The notes: generated by a model from the sequence alone, not told the origin. Numbered from the stretch's first letter, positions 1-6,667 are shown. The stretch is 6,845 bases of DNA from Spirochaetaceae bacterium (GCA_031278935.1 JAITJK010000053.1:1-6845); one strand, 5' to 3'. Translations and numbers: made by a program.

Positions 1-1760
1 TAATAGCCGATGAAGTCCTTGTGGCTGGTCCAGCCCCGCTCCACCGATATGTCCACAAAGCGGCTATGCACATCCGAGCGGGCAAGACCCAAGGATTTCG
101 CCAGGATGGTACACAGAGAGGTTTTTCCGGTACCTGGTTCGCCGGCAAAGGTGGTGATAAAACCCTGCATGATACAGATGAGATAATTGGCTGTATCATT
201 AAGGCTGAGATCCCGGGCCCCTTGCAGGTATTCGTAGGTGCGCCGGAGGATCCCCTCCCCAGAGAGATCCGTCTTGGACTGCGGCTTAACCAGCAAGCGA
301 CTCTCGAAAGCCACCAGAGCTTCGGCGTCGGGCTTTTCATCCCCCACAGCCTGGAGTACCCGGGTGAGGAGTTTGCTGTCCATGACCCGGGCAATAAGCT
401 GTACCTGATCCTTGAACCGGGCCAAGGTGTCATTGAGCTGGGTTTCAAGGCGGGTTTGTTCGTTTTTATACTGATCGTATTCCGCCTTAATCCGGGTAAC
501 CTCCGCGTCCAAGGTCTCTTTCTGTTTGATGAGTTCCCCCAGGTCCCGGGCGGTTCCCACATACTGCTGGAGGTGCTGGTGTTCGGCCTGTAGTTGTTCT
601 AGGGCGGTTCGCCAGTTTTTTTCCTCGTTCAAGAGCTGCTGCATGGTTTCATGGTGTTTGGCCTGGGCCTCCTTGGTCAGCACGTCTTCATCGCCCTTTA
701 ATTCCGCGAGCCGCTTCTCCTGGGCCGCAACTTCCCCGAGCAAGCGCTCTTTCCGCTCCCGGACCAGCTTAAAGTCCCGGCCTTTTTCTTCGATGAGGTC
801 AATATATTCTTCACAAAACAGGGTAACCAGTTGATCAAAGGCTTCGTTATCATCAAAAATACTCGCTATAATCGTTTGTTTTATCTCTTCCCGCCGGATA
901 ACCTGGTCCGCCATGGCCTTGAGCCGCTCAAGCCGGGCTTCGGTGAGTTCCACATCATGGGTGAGGTGGGACGATTCAGCGATGACGCTTTTGATCTGCC
1001 GGATTTGGCTCTTGGTATACTCATACTCCCGGGTAGAAGCCGCCTTGAGGGCAGCGGTCAAGCCGTCGATTAAGGTTCCGTCGCTTATCCAGTCAAGGTC
1101 TGGGCTGATGACCGCCGCGCCGGCTAGGGCGTCCCGGGGGATAAAAGCGAGAGACGCCATGCCTTCTTCGTCGGCGATTTGGAGGCGGATGCGCTGGGTA
1201 ATGGCCTGGCCCTCATAGGCCTGGACCCGGTAATGGGATTCTTTTTTCCCGAAGAGCATAACCTTTTGTTCTTGAGCTTCATATTCTGCGTCAAAGGGGC
1301 CGTAATAGGCGCCTCCTGTACCGACCAGCACTTCATTGGTATAGAGCTGCATATCCGAGAGAATAAAGCGATCCGCCGTAATAGCCTTGAAGACTTTAGC
1401 GGTTTCGATAAGCTGTAGGAGACCTTTTTCTTTAAACCGGTTTATTTCTATCTCCGAATCCATAAAAGCCGGATTGTACCGGATGGATTTATAGTGATCA
1501 TCTTCATAGCGCCGGGCCGGTTCCAAGTTAAATTTAACGCTCACCAAGTGTCCGTGTTCTTCTACCACCTGTTCCGCGAACACCCCGTCTTGGGTAATGC
1601 GGACATCGATCCGTTCATCTTCATCCTGAAGAGCTTCATAGAAGCCGCCTAGTTGTTTAATGTACCGGGGATAAATATAACAAACTTTATTTGTTTCGCC
1701 ATAATAGTCTCTTTTATAGGTGAGCCATGCAATAATCGTCTTACCCATATATGCGTCCAT
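1..1760 (-). CDS. Partial coiled-coil AAA+ ATPase, McrB-like (5' part only)
   Basis: The frame is open for 586 codons from ATG 1760 to the left edge, where it continues; the gene is cut by the window, not broken. Residues 1-240 form a mixed, beta-rich region that I do not recognise (a YYGPF stretch ends at residue 156). Residues 325-455 are rich in E, K, Q and L with heptad-like spacing, indicating a long coiled coil. An AAA+ domain follows: a Walker A motif GEPGTGKTS at 540-548 (bases 117-143, Lys546), then GWTSHKDFIGYY at 575-586. That last pattern resembles the W-x(5)-D-hydrophobic-hydrophobic-GYY stretch of McrB and dynein-related AAA_5 ATPases. Walker B, the McrB-type MNxxDR segment and the arginine finger would lie off the window. 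Known McrB proteins are NTP-driven motors of modification-dependent restriction, and some coiled-coil relatives belong to antiviral systems; a defence role here is inference. The start has a good Shine-Dalgarno sequence. The frame also stays open up to ATG 1850, but that extension looks non-coding. Confidence 0.85.
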   Translation of the reverse strand, partial: MDAYMGKTIIAWLTYKRDYYGETNKVCYIYPRYIKQLGGFYEALQDEDERIDVRITQDGVFAEQVVEEHGHLVSVKFNLEPARRYEDDHYKSIRYNPAFMDSEIEINRFKEKGLLQLIETAKVFKAITADRFILSDMQLYTNEVLVGTGGAYYGPFDAEYEAQEQKVMLFGKKESHYRVQAYEGQAITQRIRLQIADEEGMASLAFIPRDALAGAAVISPDLDWISDGTLIDGLTAALKAASTREYEYTKSQIRQIKSVIAESSHLTHDVELTEARLERLKAMADQVIRREEIKQTIIASIFDDNEAFDQLVTLFCEEYIDLIEEKGRDFKLVRERKERLLGEVAAQEKRLAELKGDEDVLTKEAQAKHHETMQQLLNEEKNWRTALEQLQAEHQHLQQYVGTARDLGELIKQKETLDAEVTRIKAEYDQYKNEQTRLETQLNDTLARFKDQVQLIARVMDSKLLTRVLQAVGDEKPDAEALVAFESRLLVKPQSKTDLSGEGILRRTYEYLQGARDLSLNDTANYLICIMQGFITTFAGEPGTGKTSLCTILAKSLGLARSDVHSRFVDISVERGWTSHKDFIGY

Positions 1761-1767
1761 CGTATTT

Positions 1768-1773
1768 TCCTTC
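1768..1773 (-). promoter_or_regulatory. Ribosome binding site of the AAA+ gene
   Basis: GAAGGA on the minus strand lies 7 bases before ATG 1760. This fixes 1760 as the start over the in-frame ATGs at 1850/1847 and the internal ATG at 1748, none of which has an equally good site. Confidence 0.7.
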
Positions 1774-1874
1774 GTAAGGCCCTTTCTCGAGGACCGGTAT
1801 GAGGTTTGAAAAACAGCTACCCGCTGCAAAGGTCTATGGAGGAGCATCATAGCCCATATTCCCAGAATACTCCA

Positions 1875-1917
1875 CCATTTGCCCTGGCCACCTGCCCTGG
1901 AGGCCCACCTGCCCTGG
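1875..1917 (+). repeat. Three near-tandem 13-bp units
   Basis: CCACCTGCCCTGG occurs at 1888-1900 and 1905-1917, and CCATTTGCCCTGG (two differences) at 1875-1887. The spacing is 13 and then 17 bases. The reverse strand of 4321-4333 holds only one such unit (one difference), so the unit appears to have been amplified in element A. Confidence 0.8.
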
Positions 1918-2014
1918 GGCGTATGGGGCCGCGTGGTGAGGGAATGGGTATTAAACCTGTGCCTTGCGGCATCCAGCCGGACGGGGGACTTTTTTTCTAT
2001 GGAACTCAGGTTAT
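1875..2014 (+). repeat. Repeat element A, left of the biotin genes
   Basis: This stretch shares two blocks with the reverse strand of 4191-4334. The outer block has CCACCTGCCCTGGAGGC (1888-1904), 16 of 17 identical to the other copy. Aligned instead from the next copy (1904-1948), the match continues through GGCGT, GGGGC, GCG and GGTGAG with small gaps. The inner block has GGACTTTTTTTCT (1986-1998), identical in the other copy, followed by a GAAC and then CAGGTTAT (2007-2014), also shared. The middle (about 1949-1980) does not align and is shorter than in the other copy. Gene-sized open frames are absent. It could be a dispersed intergenic repeat, a remnant of a small non-autonomous element, or a conserved regulatory cassette. 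Confidence 0.7.
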
Positions 2015-2025
2015 GGGAGGCTGTA

Positions 2026-2055
2026 TTGACAGGATAGAGTGGCCAGGGGTAAGCT
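2026..2055 (+). promoter_or_regulatory. Possible bioY operon promoter
   Basis: There is a perfect -35 hexamer TTGACA (2026-2031), an 18-base spacer, and TAAGCT (2050-2055), which matches TATAAT at only three of six positions. Transcription would begin near 2062, only a few bases before ATG 2066. It sits just after the inner end of repeat element A. If bioY instead began at GTG 2039, this motif would fall partly inside the gene. Confidence 0.35.
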
Positions 2056-2065
2056 CTTGGTCATT

Positions 2066-2671
2066 ATGGATACCAATTCATCACACGATTACGCGCCGAA
2101 AGGCAGGATCGCCGTACGGCATAAGACCATGGTCAAACTGACCTTGAGTGCCCTCTTCGGCGCTTTAACCGCTGCGGGAACCTTTATCTCCATCCCCATT
2201 CCCCTATCGCCGGTGCCTATAGTCCTGCAAAACCTCTTCGCCCTCCTCACCGGACTGGTCTTAGGACCCCTGGGAGGCCTCACCGGTGTGGGCCTCTACC
2301 TCCTGGCTGGGGCTGTGGGCGTACCGGTATTTGCCGGAGCCTCAGGGGGCTTCGCCCATTTCTTAGGCCCCACCGGCGGCTTCCTTCTGGGCTATCTCTT
2401 CATGGCAGGGGTGGCAGGGCTCATCGTCGGTACTCCGCAAGCAGATCGCCCCTGTCCCTTATGGCGGATAATTGCGGCAGCCCTGGCGGGCATAATACTA
2501 CAGTATATACCTGGAGTGATACAACTGAAATTGGTCATTGATGACACCTGGCTTGGAGCAGTGACTAAGGGTTTTCTGCCCTTCATCATCGGGGATGGAA
2601 TCAAGGGAGTAGTTGCCGTACTCATCGCTTCACGGCTGCGCCGCCTCGTGGCGGATCATCTGGATGGTTAA
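2066..2671 (+). CDS. bioY: BioY, biotin ECF transporter substrate-binding subunit
   Basis: This is a small, very hydrophobic inner-membrane protein of 201 residues, with about six predicted membrane segments. It is the biotin-capturing S component of an energy-coupling factor transporter. Family hallmarks are visible: PLSPVPIVLQN (46-56), GPLGGLTG (67-74), YLLAGAVGVPVFAG (78-91), GGFAHFLGPTGGF (94-106) and, near the C terminus, PFIIGDGIKG. The next two genes supply the ATPase and the coupling subunit, so this is a complete BioMNY-type system rather than a solitary BioY. The start is uncertain. ATG 2066 gives a 21-residue polar leader before the conserved core. ATG 2129 (180 residues, MVKLTLSALFGAL) fits the usual BioY beginning. 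GTG 2039 has a close AGGA. None has a well-spaced Shine-Dalgarno sequence. The stop overlaps the next gene by 8 bases. Confidence 0.93.
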   Translation: MDTNSSHDYAPKGRIAVRHKTMVKLTLSALFGALTAAGTFISIPIPLSPVPIVLQNLFALLTGLVLGPLGGLTGVGLYLLAGAVGVPVFAGASGGFAHFLGPTGGFLLGYLFMAGVAGLIVGTPQADRPCPLWRIIAAALAGIILQYIPGVIQLKLVIDDTWLGAVTKGFLPFIIGDGIKGVVAVLIASRLRRLVADHLDG

Positions 2672-3425
2672 GGAACTCTTTTCCGTTCATAAACTCTCCA
2701 AAATATTTCCTAACGGAAATCCGGGGATACGAGAACTTTCTTTGAGCATTTTTGAGGGAGAATGCCTGCTCATTACCGGGTCCAATGGGTCTGGTAAGAC
2801 CTTGCTTATGCGGATGCTCCTGGGACTGGTGGAACCCACTGAGGGGGAGATTCAGTTTCGGGGAATGCCCTTGTATAGGGCCATAGATACCCTCAGGCGG
2901 GAAGTGGGCATGGTGTTTCAGGACGCGGACGCCCAGATAATCGGTGAAACCCTGGAAGAAGACGTGGCCTTCGGGCCGAAAAATCTCGGGTTCCCCCAAG
3001 AGACCGTCAAAACCCAGGTACAGGCCGCCTTGACCGCTACGGGGCTCATAGAGAAACGCCAGTTCCCCCCGCGTCGGCTTTCCGGGGGAGAAAAACGCCG
3101 CCTGGCCGTAGCGGGTATTCTCGCTATGGGTGGGAAGGCCCTTATCCTAGACGAACCTTTTGCCAATCTGGATTGGCCGGGGGTCGTGCAAGTGCTGGAT
3201 AGCATCCGGCGCTTAAAGACTGAGGGAAAAACCCTCGTCATTCTTACCCATGAACTAGAAAAAGTCCTGGCTTTGGCAGACCGGCTGATCATTCTCCATA
3301 AAGGGATGATCCGGGAAGCCGGAGACCCGCAAGCCATCCTGGATCGCTTGGATCCGGCCTATGGGGTGCGGGACCCGCGTAGAACTTACGCCCAGGTGAG
3401 GGACTGCACATGGCTCACCGCGTAA
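2664..3425 (+). CDS. bioM: BioM/EcfA, ATPase subunit of the biotin ECF transporter
   Basis: This 253-residue ABC ATPase is cytoplasmic and binds the coupling subunit to power biotin uptake. All nucleotide-binding motifs are intact: Walker A GSNGSGKT (39-46), Q-loop VFQD (Gln86), signature LSGGEKRR (139-146), Walker B ALILDEP with Glu164, D-loop NLD (168-170) and the switch His196 in ILTHE. The FQDADAQI wording after Walker A is typical of EcfA/CbiO-type ATPases. The start at ATG 2664 is chosen because it begins with the standard MVKELFSVHKLSK. The upstream in-frame ATG 2613 would put 17 residues over the end of bioY with no family support. It overlaps bioY by ATGGTTAA, suggesting translational coupling, and overlaps the next gene by 16 bases. 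Only one ATPase is encoded, so it probably acts as a homodimer. Biotin specificity rests on bioY next door. Confidence 0.93.
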   Translation: MVKELFSVHKLSKIFPNGNPGIRELSLSIFEGECLLITGSNGSGKTLLMRMLLGLVEPTEGEIQFRGMPLYRAIDTLRREVGMVFQDADAQIIGETLEEDVAFGPKNLGFPQETVKTQVQAALTATGLIEKRQFPPRRLSGGEKRRLAVAGILAMGGKALILDEPFANLDWPGVVQVLDSIRRLKTEGKTLVILTHELEKVLALADRLIILHKGMIREAGDPQAILDRLDPAYGVRDPRRTYAQVRDCTWLTA

Positions 3426-4189
3426 AAACCTATGGCCTACAGTCGTACGGCGCAAGTCCCTACGCCTATAGGCCAGGGACCACGGCGCTGCACCGCTTAC
3501 CTGCAGGGCTAAAGCTCCTGGGACTTCTTGGCATCTCCCTGGGGGCCTTTGCCGGGCCGGGGCTGCTGCTCGCCGCAGGGCTGCTCGTGGCCGGGGCCCT
3601 CGGCGCGGGGATCCCGCCCTGGCAGTTGCTCCGGGGAATTAAGCCCTTGGTGATCCTTATGGGCTTAGTGATGGTGCTGCGGGCCTTGGTCTTCGACTTT
3701 TCTCAGTCCTGGCTTCCGGTCTTCTCCGTGCCAGGCTTCTGGGCGGCCCTTCGTTTCGGTGGGGGGATTATGGTTTCTTTTGCTGCTGGAGCTCTGCTCT
3801 TTTCGGTTACCACTATGACGGAATTGCGCGAATCCCTAGGCCGGGGAGAAATCCGTATCCGTATGGGCTGGTACGATTTTATAGAGAAAATAGAAAAAAT
3901 AAAAAATAATAATACAATTACCAGAAAGCCGAGCCGGACCGTATCACGGAACAGCCCGGTGAGTCTGGGTATCTCGTTGCTACTTGCGTTTCTCCCCCGG
4001 TTTTTTGAGGTATGGGGAGATGCGGAAACGGCCTACCGCGCCCGGGCAGGGAAAAGAGGCATTGTCGCCTTGGCGCACCTTATCCCCTTAGTAACCGAGC
4101 GTATGATTAGCATGGCTGTGGAGACCGCCTACGCCATGGAAACCCGAGGCGCTTCCCTGGAAGCGGAGGTTTCCCTAGAAAAACCCTAA
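3410..4189 (+). CDS. bioN: BioN/EcfT, transmembrane coupling subunit of the biotin ECF transporter
   Basis: This 259-residue inner-membrane protein connects BioY to the ATPase. Hydrophobic segments lie at about 34-68 (two helices), 75-95, 115-137 and 183-203. The cytoplasmic part carries the two short Ala-Arg-Gly-type coupling motifs of EcfT proteins: AYRARAG (208-214) and AMETRG (242-247); the first reads ARA rather than ARG. Between the third and fourth hydrophobic regions, residues about 154-172 form an unusual K/N/I-rich segment encoded by very AT-rich DNA (4 G/C in 44 bases at 3877-3920). This differs from the GC-rich sequence on both sides and from the usual short loop. The gene overlaps bioM by 16 bases and has GTGAGGGA upstream as a likely ribosome binding site. 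Overall identity as EcfT is clear from context and motifs, even though this family is poorly conserved. Confidence 0.88.
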   Translation: MAHRVKTYGLQSYGASPYAYRPGTTALHRLPAGLKLLGLLGISLGAFAGPGLLLAAGLLVAGALGAGIPPWQLLRGIKPLVILMGLVMVLRALVFDFSQSWLPVFSVPGFWAALRFGGGIMVSFAAGALLFSVTTMTELRESLGRGEIRIRMGWYDFIEKIEKIKNNNTITRKPSRTVSRNSPVSLGISLLLAFLPRFFEVWGDAETAYRARAGKRGIVALAHLIPLVTERMISMAVETAYAMETRGASLEAEVSLEKP

Positions 4190-4190
4190 A

Positions 4191-4334
4191 ATAACCTGCG
4201 TTCGAAGGAGAAAAAAAGTCCGCAAATACCCGAATGAACAAATACCATCATTACCAGTGTAGTGGCTCTCCGTCGGGGACGGGGGCCCTTCTTGCTCACC
4301 CCGCTGCCCCCAACACGCCTCCAGGGCAAGTGGG
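4191..4334 (-). repeat. Repeat element B, inverted copy right of the biotin genes
   Basis: Read on the minus strand, this region begins with CCCACTTGCCCTGG, continues AGGCGT, GGGGGC, AGCG, GGTGAG (4334 down to about 4286), and ends with GGACTTTTTTTCT (4221-4209), then CGAACGCAGGTTAT (4204-4191). These blocks match element A in the same order, so the two copies face each other across the biotin genes. The middle is longer than in A (about 75 against 47 bases between GGG and the T run) and does not align. The inner end begins 2 bases after the bioN stop codon. The outermost AGTCCGC (4217-4223) recurs inverted as GCGGACT (4334-4340). No U-tract terminator for the biotin operon was seen here. Confidence 0.7.
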
Positions 4335-4356
4335 CGGACTCACATTAAAATTATGC

Positions 4357-4386
4357 TTGACAAAAATTCCTTCTTAATGCTATTTT
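4357..4386 (+). promoter_or_regulatory. Sigma-70-like promoter of the chemoreceptor gene
   Basis: TTGACA (4357-4362) matches the -35 consensus fully. An 18-base spacer leads to TATTTT (4381-4386), four of six matches to the -10 consensus. It lies in an AT-rich stretch just outside repeat element B and about 72 bases before the start codon. No flagellar sigma-28 motif was seen, which suggests housekeeping expression. Confidence 0.6.
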
Positions 4387-4447
4387 ACTTGATACTAAGT
4401 GAAAAGTGGTTTTTCCCTTGCTACGAGCCATTCATTCATTTCACGGT

Positions 4448-4453
4448 GAGGAG
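4448..4453 (+). promoter_or_regulatory. Ribosome binding site of the chemoreceptor gene
   Basis: GAGGAG lies 5 bases before ATG 4459 and supports that start. Confidence 0.75.
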
Positions 4454-4458
4454 TCGTT

Positions 4459-6663
4459 ATGAAGATAAAATATCGTTTAAATTTTATTGTTAATGCCATC
4501 TTGATAGTTGCTATTGCGGCCCTGTCGATTATTCTACTTTATCGGGCTACCGTCATGCAATTAGCCGAGGCGCGGGAATCCCAAAGACGCCTTGCGGGGG
4601 AGCAGGCGCGGATCGTTCAGTTGCAGTATGAGAGGTATCTGCGGACTATCCAAACCGTCGCCGCTATGCTGGCTGATTATGACGCTACCGATGCAGGCGG
4701 GCAACGCCAGCGCTTTGACCAGCTCATGGAGTCCATTATACGTTCTGATGAGGAGCTCACGGGTATCTTCGCGGTTTTTAAGCCGAATACCATCGACGCA
4801 GGGCTGGATTATACGTTTGTCGGCGAGCCGGGCAATACCTCAAGTGGCCAGTGGGCAAACTGGTATACCCGAAGAAGCGGCAAATTGGAACATCTGGTCT
4901 ACGATGATGTGCCTCATATCATGGCCATCATCACCTCTAACAGCCGGACCGCCTCTATAGATGATCCGATGCCCGTGATGATTGCCGGGAGGTCTACCTA
5001 TCTGCTTAAAATAACCGTACCGGTGATTAACCGCAGCACCAATGAAATCGTGGGCCGGGTAGGGGTAAACATTGATATCGCGGAGATCCAATCCATTGTG
5101 GATACTATTATCAAAAGTGGGAACAATGAAATAAGCGCCATGTCCGTATACTCCGGAAATACCACAATTCTGGCAAGCCATTCCTTAGAACAGGTGGGCA
5201 AACCTCTCAGGGAGGGGCAGGCGGATTTATACCGGGGCTATGAGAATGACGCTTATACGGCGATAACCACGGGGAAGCACTACGGCTTTGTGGGGTACTC
5301 AAATGTCCTGCATCAAAGCCTGGAAATGATGATATATCCTTTTACTATAGGGGATACGGGAGTTCCCTGGGCAGTTATGATCGGGGTGGACAGGGACCTG
5401 ATCCTCAAGGATATCCAAGCCATGATTATGTTCGCCATTACTATCGCGGTAGTGATGATTCTCGTCAGCATAGTGGTTACCTACTTTGTGGCGAACAACA
5501 TCAGTAAACCCATCATAGACGTGGCCCGGACTTTGAGGGATATATCCGAAGGAGAGGGGGACCTCACCCGGAGCCTATCGATTACATCCAAAGACGAGAT
5601 CGGGGAGCTGGCCCAGTATTTTAACGCCACCTTGGAAAAAATTAGGAATCTGGTGATTGCTATTAAGAGCCAATCCAATCGCCTCTTTGATATAAGCAAT
5701 GACCTCAGTGACAATATGACCAGCACTGCCGCAGCGATAAACGAGATCACCGCGAATATCCAGAGCATCAAATCCCAGGTAAACAATCAATCTTCAAGCG
5801 TTACCCGGGCTAATACGGCTATGGAACAGATTACCGAGAATATCGGCAAGCTCAACGAGAATGTGAGCAACCAGACCGCCAGTGTGGCCCAATCGTCCTC
5901 GGCTATCGAAGAGTTGCTGGCCAACATATATTCCGTAACCCAAACCCTCATCAAAAACGGAAATAATGTGAAGAAACTGATGGAGGCTTCGGAAGTCGGC
6001 AAAAGCGGACTCGAGGAAGTGTCTGCGGATATTCAGGAAATCGCCCATGAGTCCGCAGGCCTCTTGGAGATCAACGCGGTTATGGAAAATATCGCAAGTC
6101 AAACGAACCTTTTAAGCATGAACGCCGCCATCGAAGCGGCCCACGCCGGGGAAGTGGGGAAGGGCTTTGCGGTGGTGGCCGACGAAATCAGGAAACTGGC
6201 CGAAAGTTCTGGGGAACAGTCCAAGACCATTGCGGTGGTGCTCAAAAAAATCCAGGAATCCATCTCCAAGATAAGCAATTCCACGGACAATGTGCTCAAG
6301 AAGTTTGATGCCATAGACGGCAGCATCAAGGTCGTATCGGATCAGGAAGGCCATATCCGCAACGCCATGGAGGAGCAGGACGTGGGGAGTAAAGAAATCC
6401 TGGGCGCTATCGATCAGTTAAACGAGATAACCACGGTGGTTAAAAACGGTTCGGATGAAATGCAGATCGGCAGCAAGCAGGTTATTGTGGAAAGCAAGAA
6501 TTTAGGCATGATGACCCACGAGATAACCAATGGCATGAACGAGATGGCCAGCGCGGTGGGCCAGATAAACATCGCGGTGAATAAGGTCAACACCATCACT
6601 CGGCAGAACAAAGAAGGCATTGACGTGCTGGTGAGTGAAGTATCGAAGTTTAAGGTAGACTAA
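4459..6663 (+). CDS. Methyl-accepting chemotaxis protein, dCache-HAMP-signalling type
   Basis: This 734-residue transmembrane chemoreceptor senses a periplasmic ligand and controls the CheA-CheW kinase complex. Order of parts: short cytoplasmic start; TM1 at about 9-28; a periplasmic sensor at about 35-315; TM2 at 322-344; HAMP at about 346-400 (NISKPIIDVARTL, SKDEIGELAQYFN); then a long helical signalling domain. The conserved hairpin tip is SQTNLLSMNAAIEAAHAGE (547-565), followed by GFAVVADEIRKLAE. A good methylation-site match, SSAIEELLA (480-488), places Glu484/Glu485 as candidate modified residues. The sensor looks like a double Cache: WANWY (132-136), VYDD (147-150), and a membrane-proximal PWAVMIGVDRDLI end. 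The amino-acid-binding dCache arginine before WY is not in its usual place, so the ligand is unknown. There is no C-terminal CheR/CheB-tethering pentapeptide (it ends KFKVD). It is monocistronic, with its own promoter and terminator. No chemotaxis genes are adjacent. Confidence 0.95.
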   Translation: MKIKYRLNFIVNAILIVAIAALSIILLYRATVMQLAEARESQRRLAGEQARIVQLQYERYLRTIQTVAAMLADYDATDAGGQRQRFDQLMESIIRSDEELTGIFAVFKPNTIDAGLDYTFVGEPGNTSSGQWANWYTRRSGKLEHLVYDDVPHIMAIITSNSRTASIDDPMPVMIAGRSTYLLKITVPVINRSTNEIVGRVGVNIDIAEIQSIVDTIIKSGNNEISAMSVYSGNTTILASHSLEQVGKPLREGQADLYRGYENDAYTAITTGKHYGFVGYSNVLHQSLEMMIYPFTIGDTGVPWAVMIGVDRDLILKDIQAMIMFAITIAVVMILVSIVVTYFVANNISKPIIDVARTLRDISEGEGDLTRSLSITSKDEIGELAQYFNATLEKIRNLVIAIKSQSNRLFDISNDLSDNMTSTAAAINEITANIQSIKSQVNNQSSSVTRANTAMEQITENIGKLNENVSNQTASVAQSSSAIEELLANIYSVTQTLIKNGNNVKKLMEASEVGKSGLEEVSADIQEIAHESAGLLEINAVMENIASQTNLLSMNAAIEAAHAGEVGKGFAVVADEIRKLAESSGEQSKTIAVVLKKIQESISKISNSTDNVLKKFDAIDGSIKVVSDQEGHIRNAMEEQDVGSKEILGAIDQLNEITTVVKNGSDEMQIGSKQVIVESKNLGMMTHEITNGMNEMASAVGQINIAVNKVNTITRQNKEGIDVLVSEVSKFKVD

Positions 6664-6667
6664 GCGT

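Larger units (their letters stand above)
1761..2065. other. Divergent intergenic region (305 bp)
   Basis: This gap separates the minus-strand AAA+ gene from bioY. It holds the AAA+ ribosome binding site (1768-1773), repeat element A (about 1875-2014) with its tandem 13-mers, and a possible bioY promoter (2026-2055). I found no RNA gene, no convincing promoter for the AAA+ gene and no BirA-type biotin operator (TTGTNAACC dyad). An open frame across 1806-2141 has no protein-like character. Confidence 0.6.

Noticed and set aside
21..1418. Several plus-strand open frames, the longest at 21-593
   Set aside because: They are antisense shadows of the continuous minus-strand AAA+ frame, which has recognisable motifs and a Shine-Dalgarno sequence.
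1761..1850. N-terminal extension of the AAA+ protein to ATG 1850
   Set aside because: The frame is open, but the 30 added residues are Arg/Ser/Leu-rich without structure, and the strong ribosome binding site belongs to ATG 1760.
1761..2065. Biotin repressor (BirA-type) operator or riboswitch upstream of bioY
   Set aside because: No TTGTNAACC-type dyad and no recognisable riboswitch fold could be found by eye.
1806..2141. Plus-strand open frame of 111 codons
   Set aside because: It has a low-complexity Pro/Gly-rich translation, covers repeat element A, overlaps bioY in another frame and resembles no protein.
2613..2663. Longer bioM start at ATG 2613
   Set aside because: The added 17 residues lie over the bioY coding end and have no counterpart in EcfA proteins; ATG 2664 gives the usual start.
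3891..3906. A-runs in bioN as a phase-variation switch
   Set aside because: The longest runs are only about six A residues and the frame is intact, so slippage control is not supported.
4190..4458. Small RNA, tRNA or CRISPR in the second intergenic region
   Set aside because: There is no cloverleaf and no regularly spaced repeats; the stretch is explained by repeat element B and the chemoreceptor promoter.
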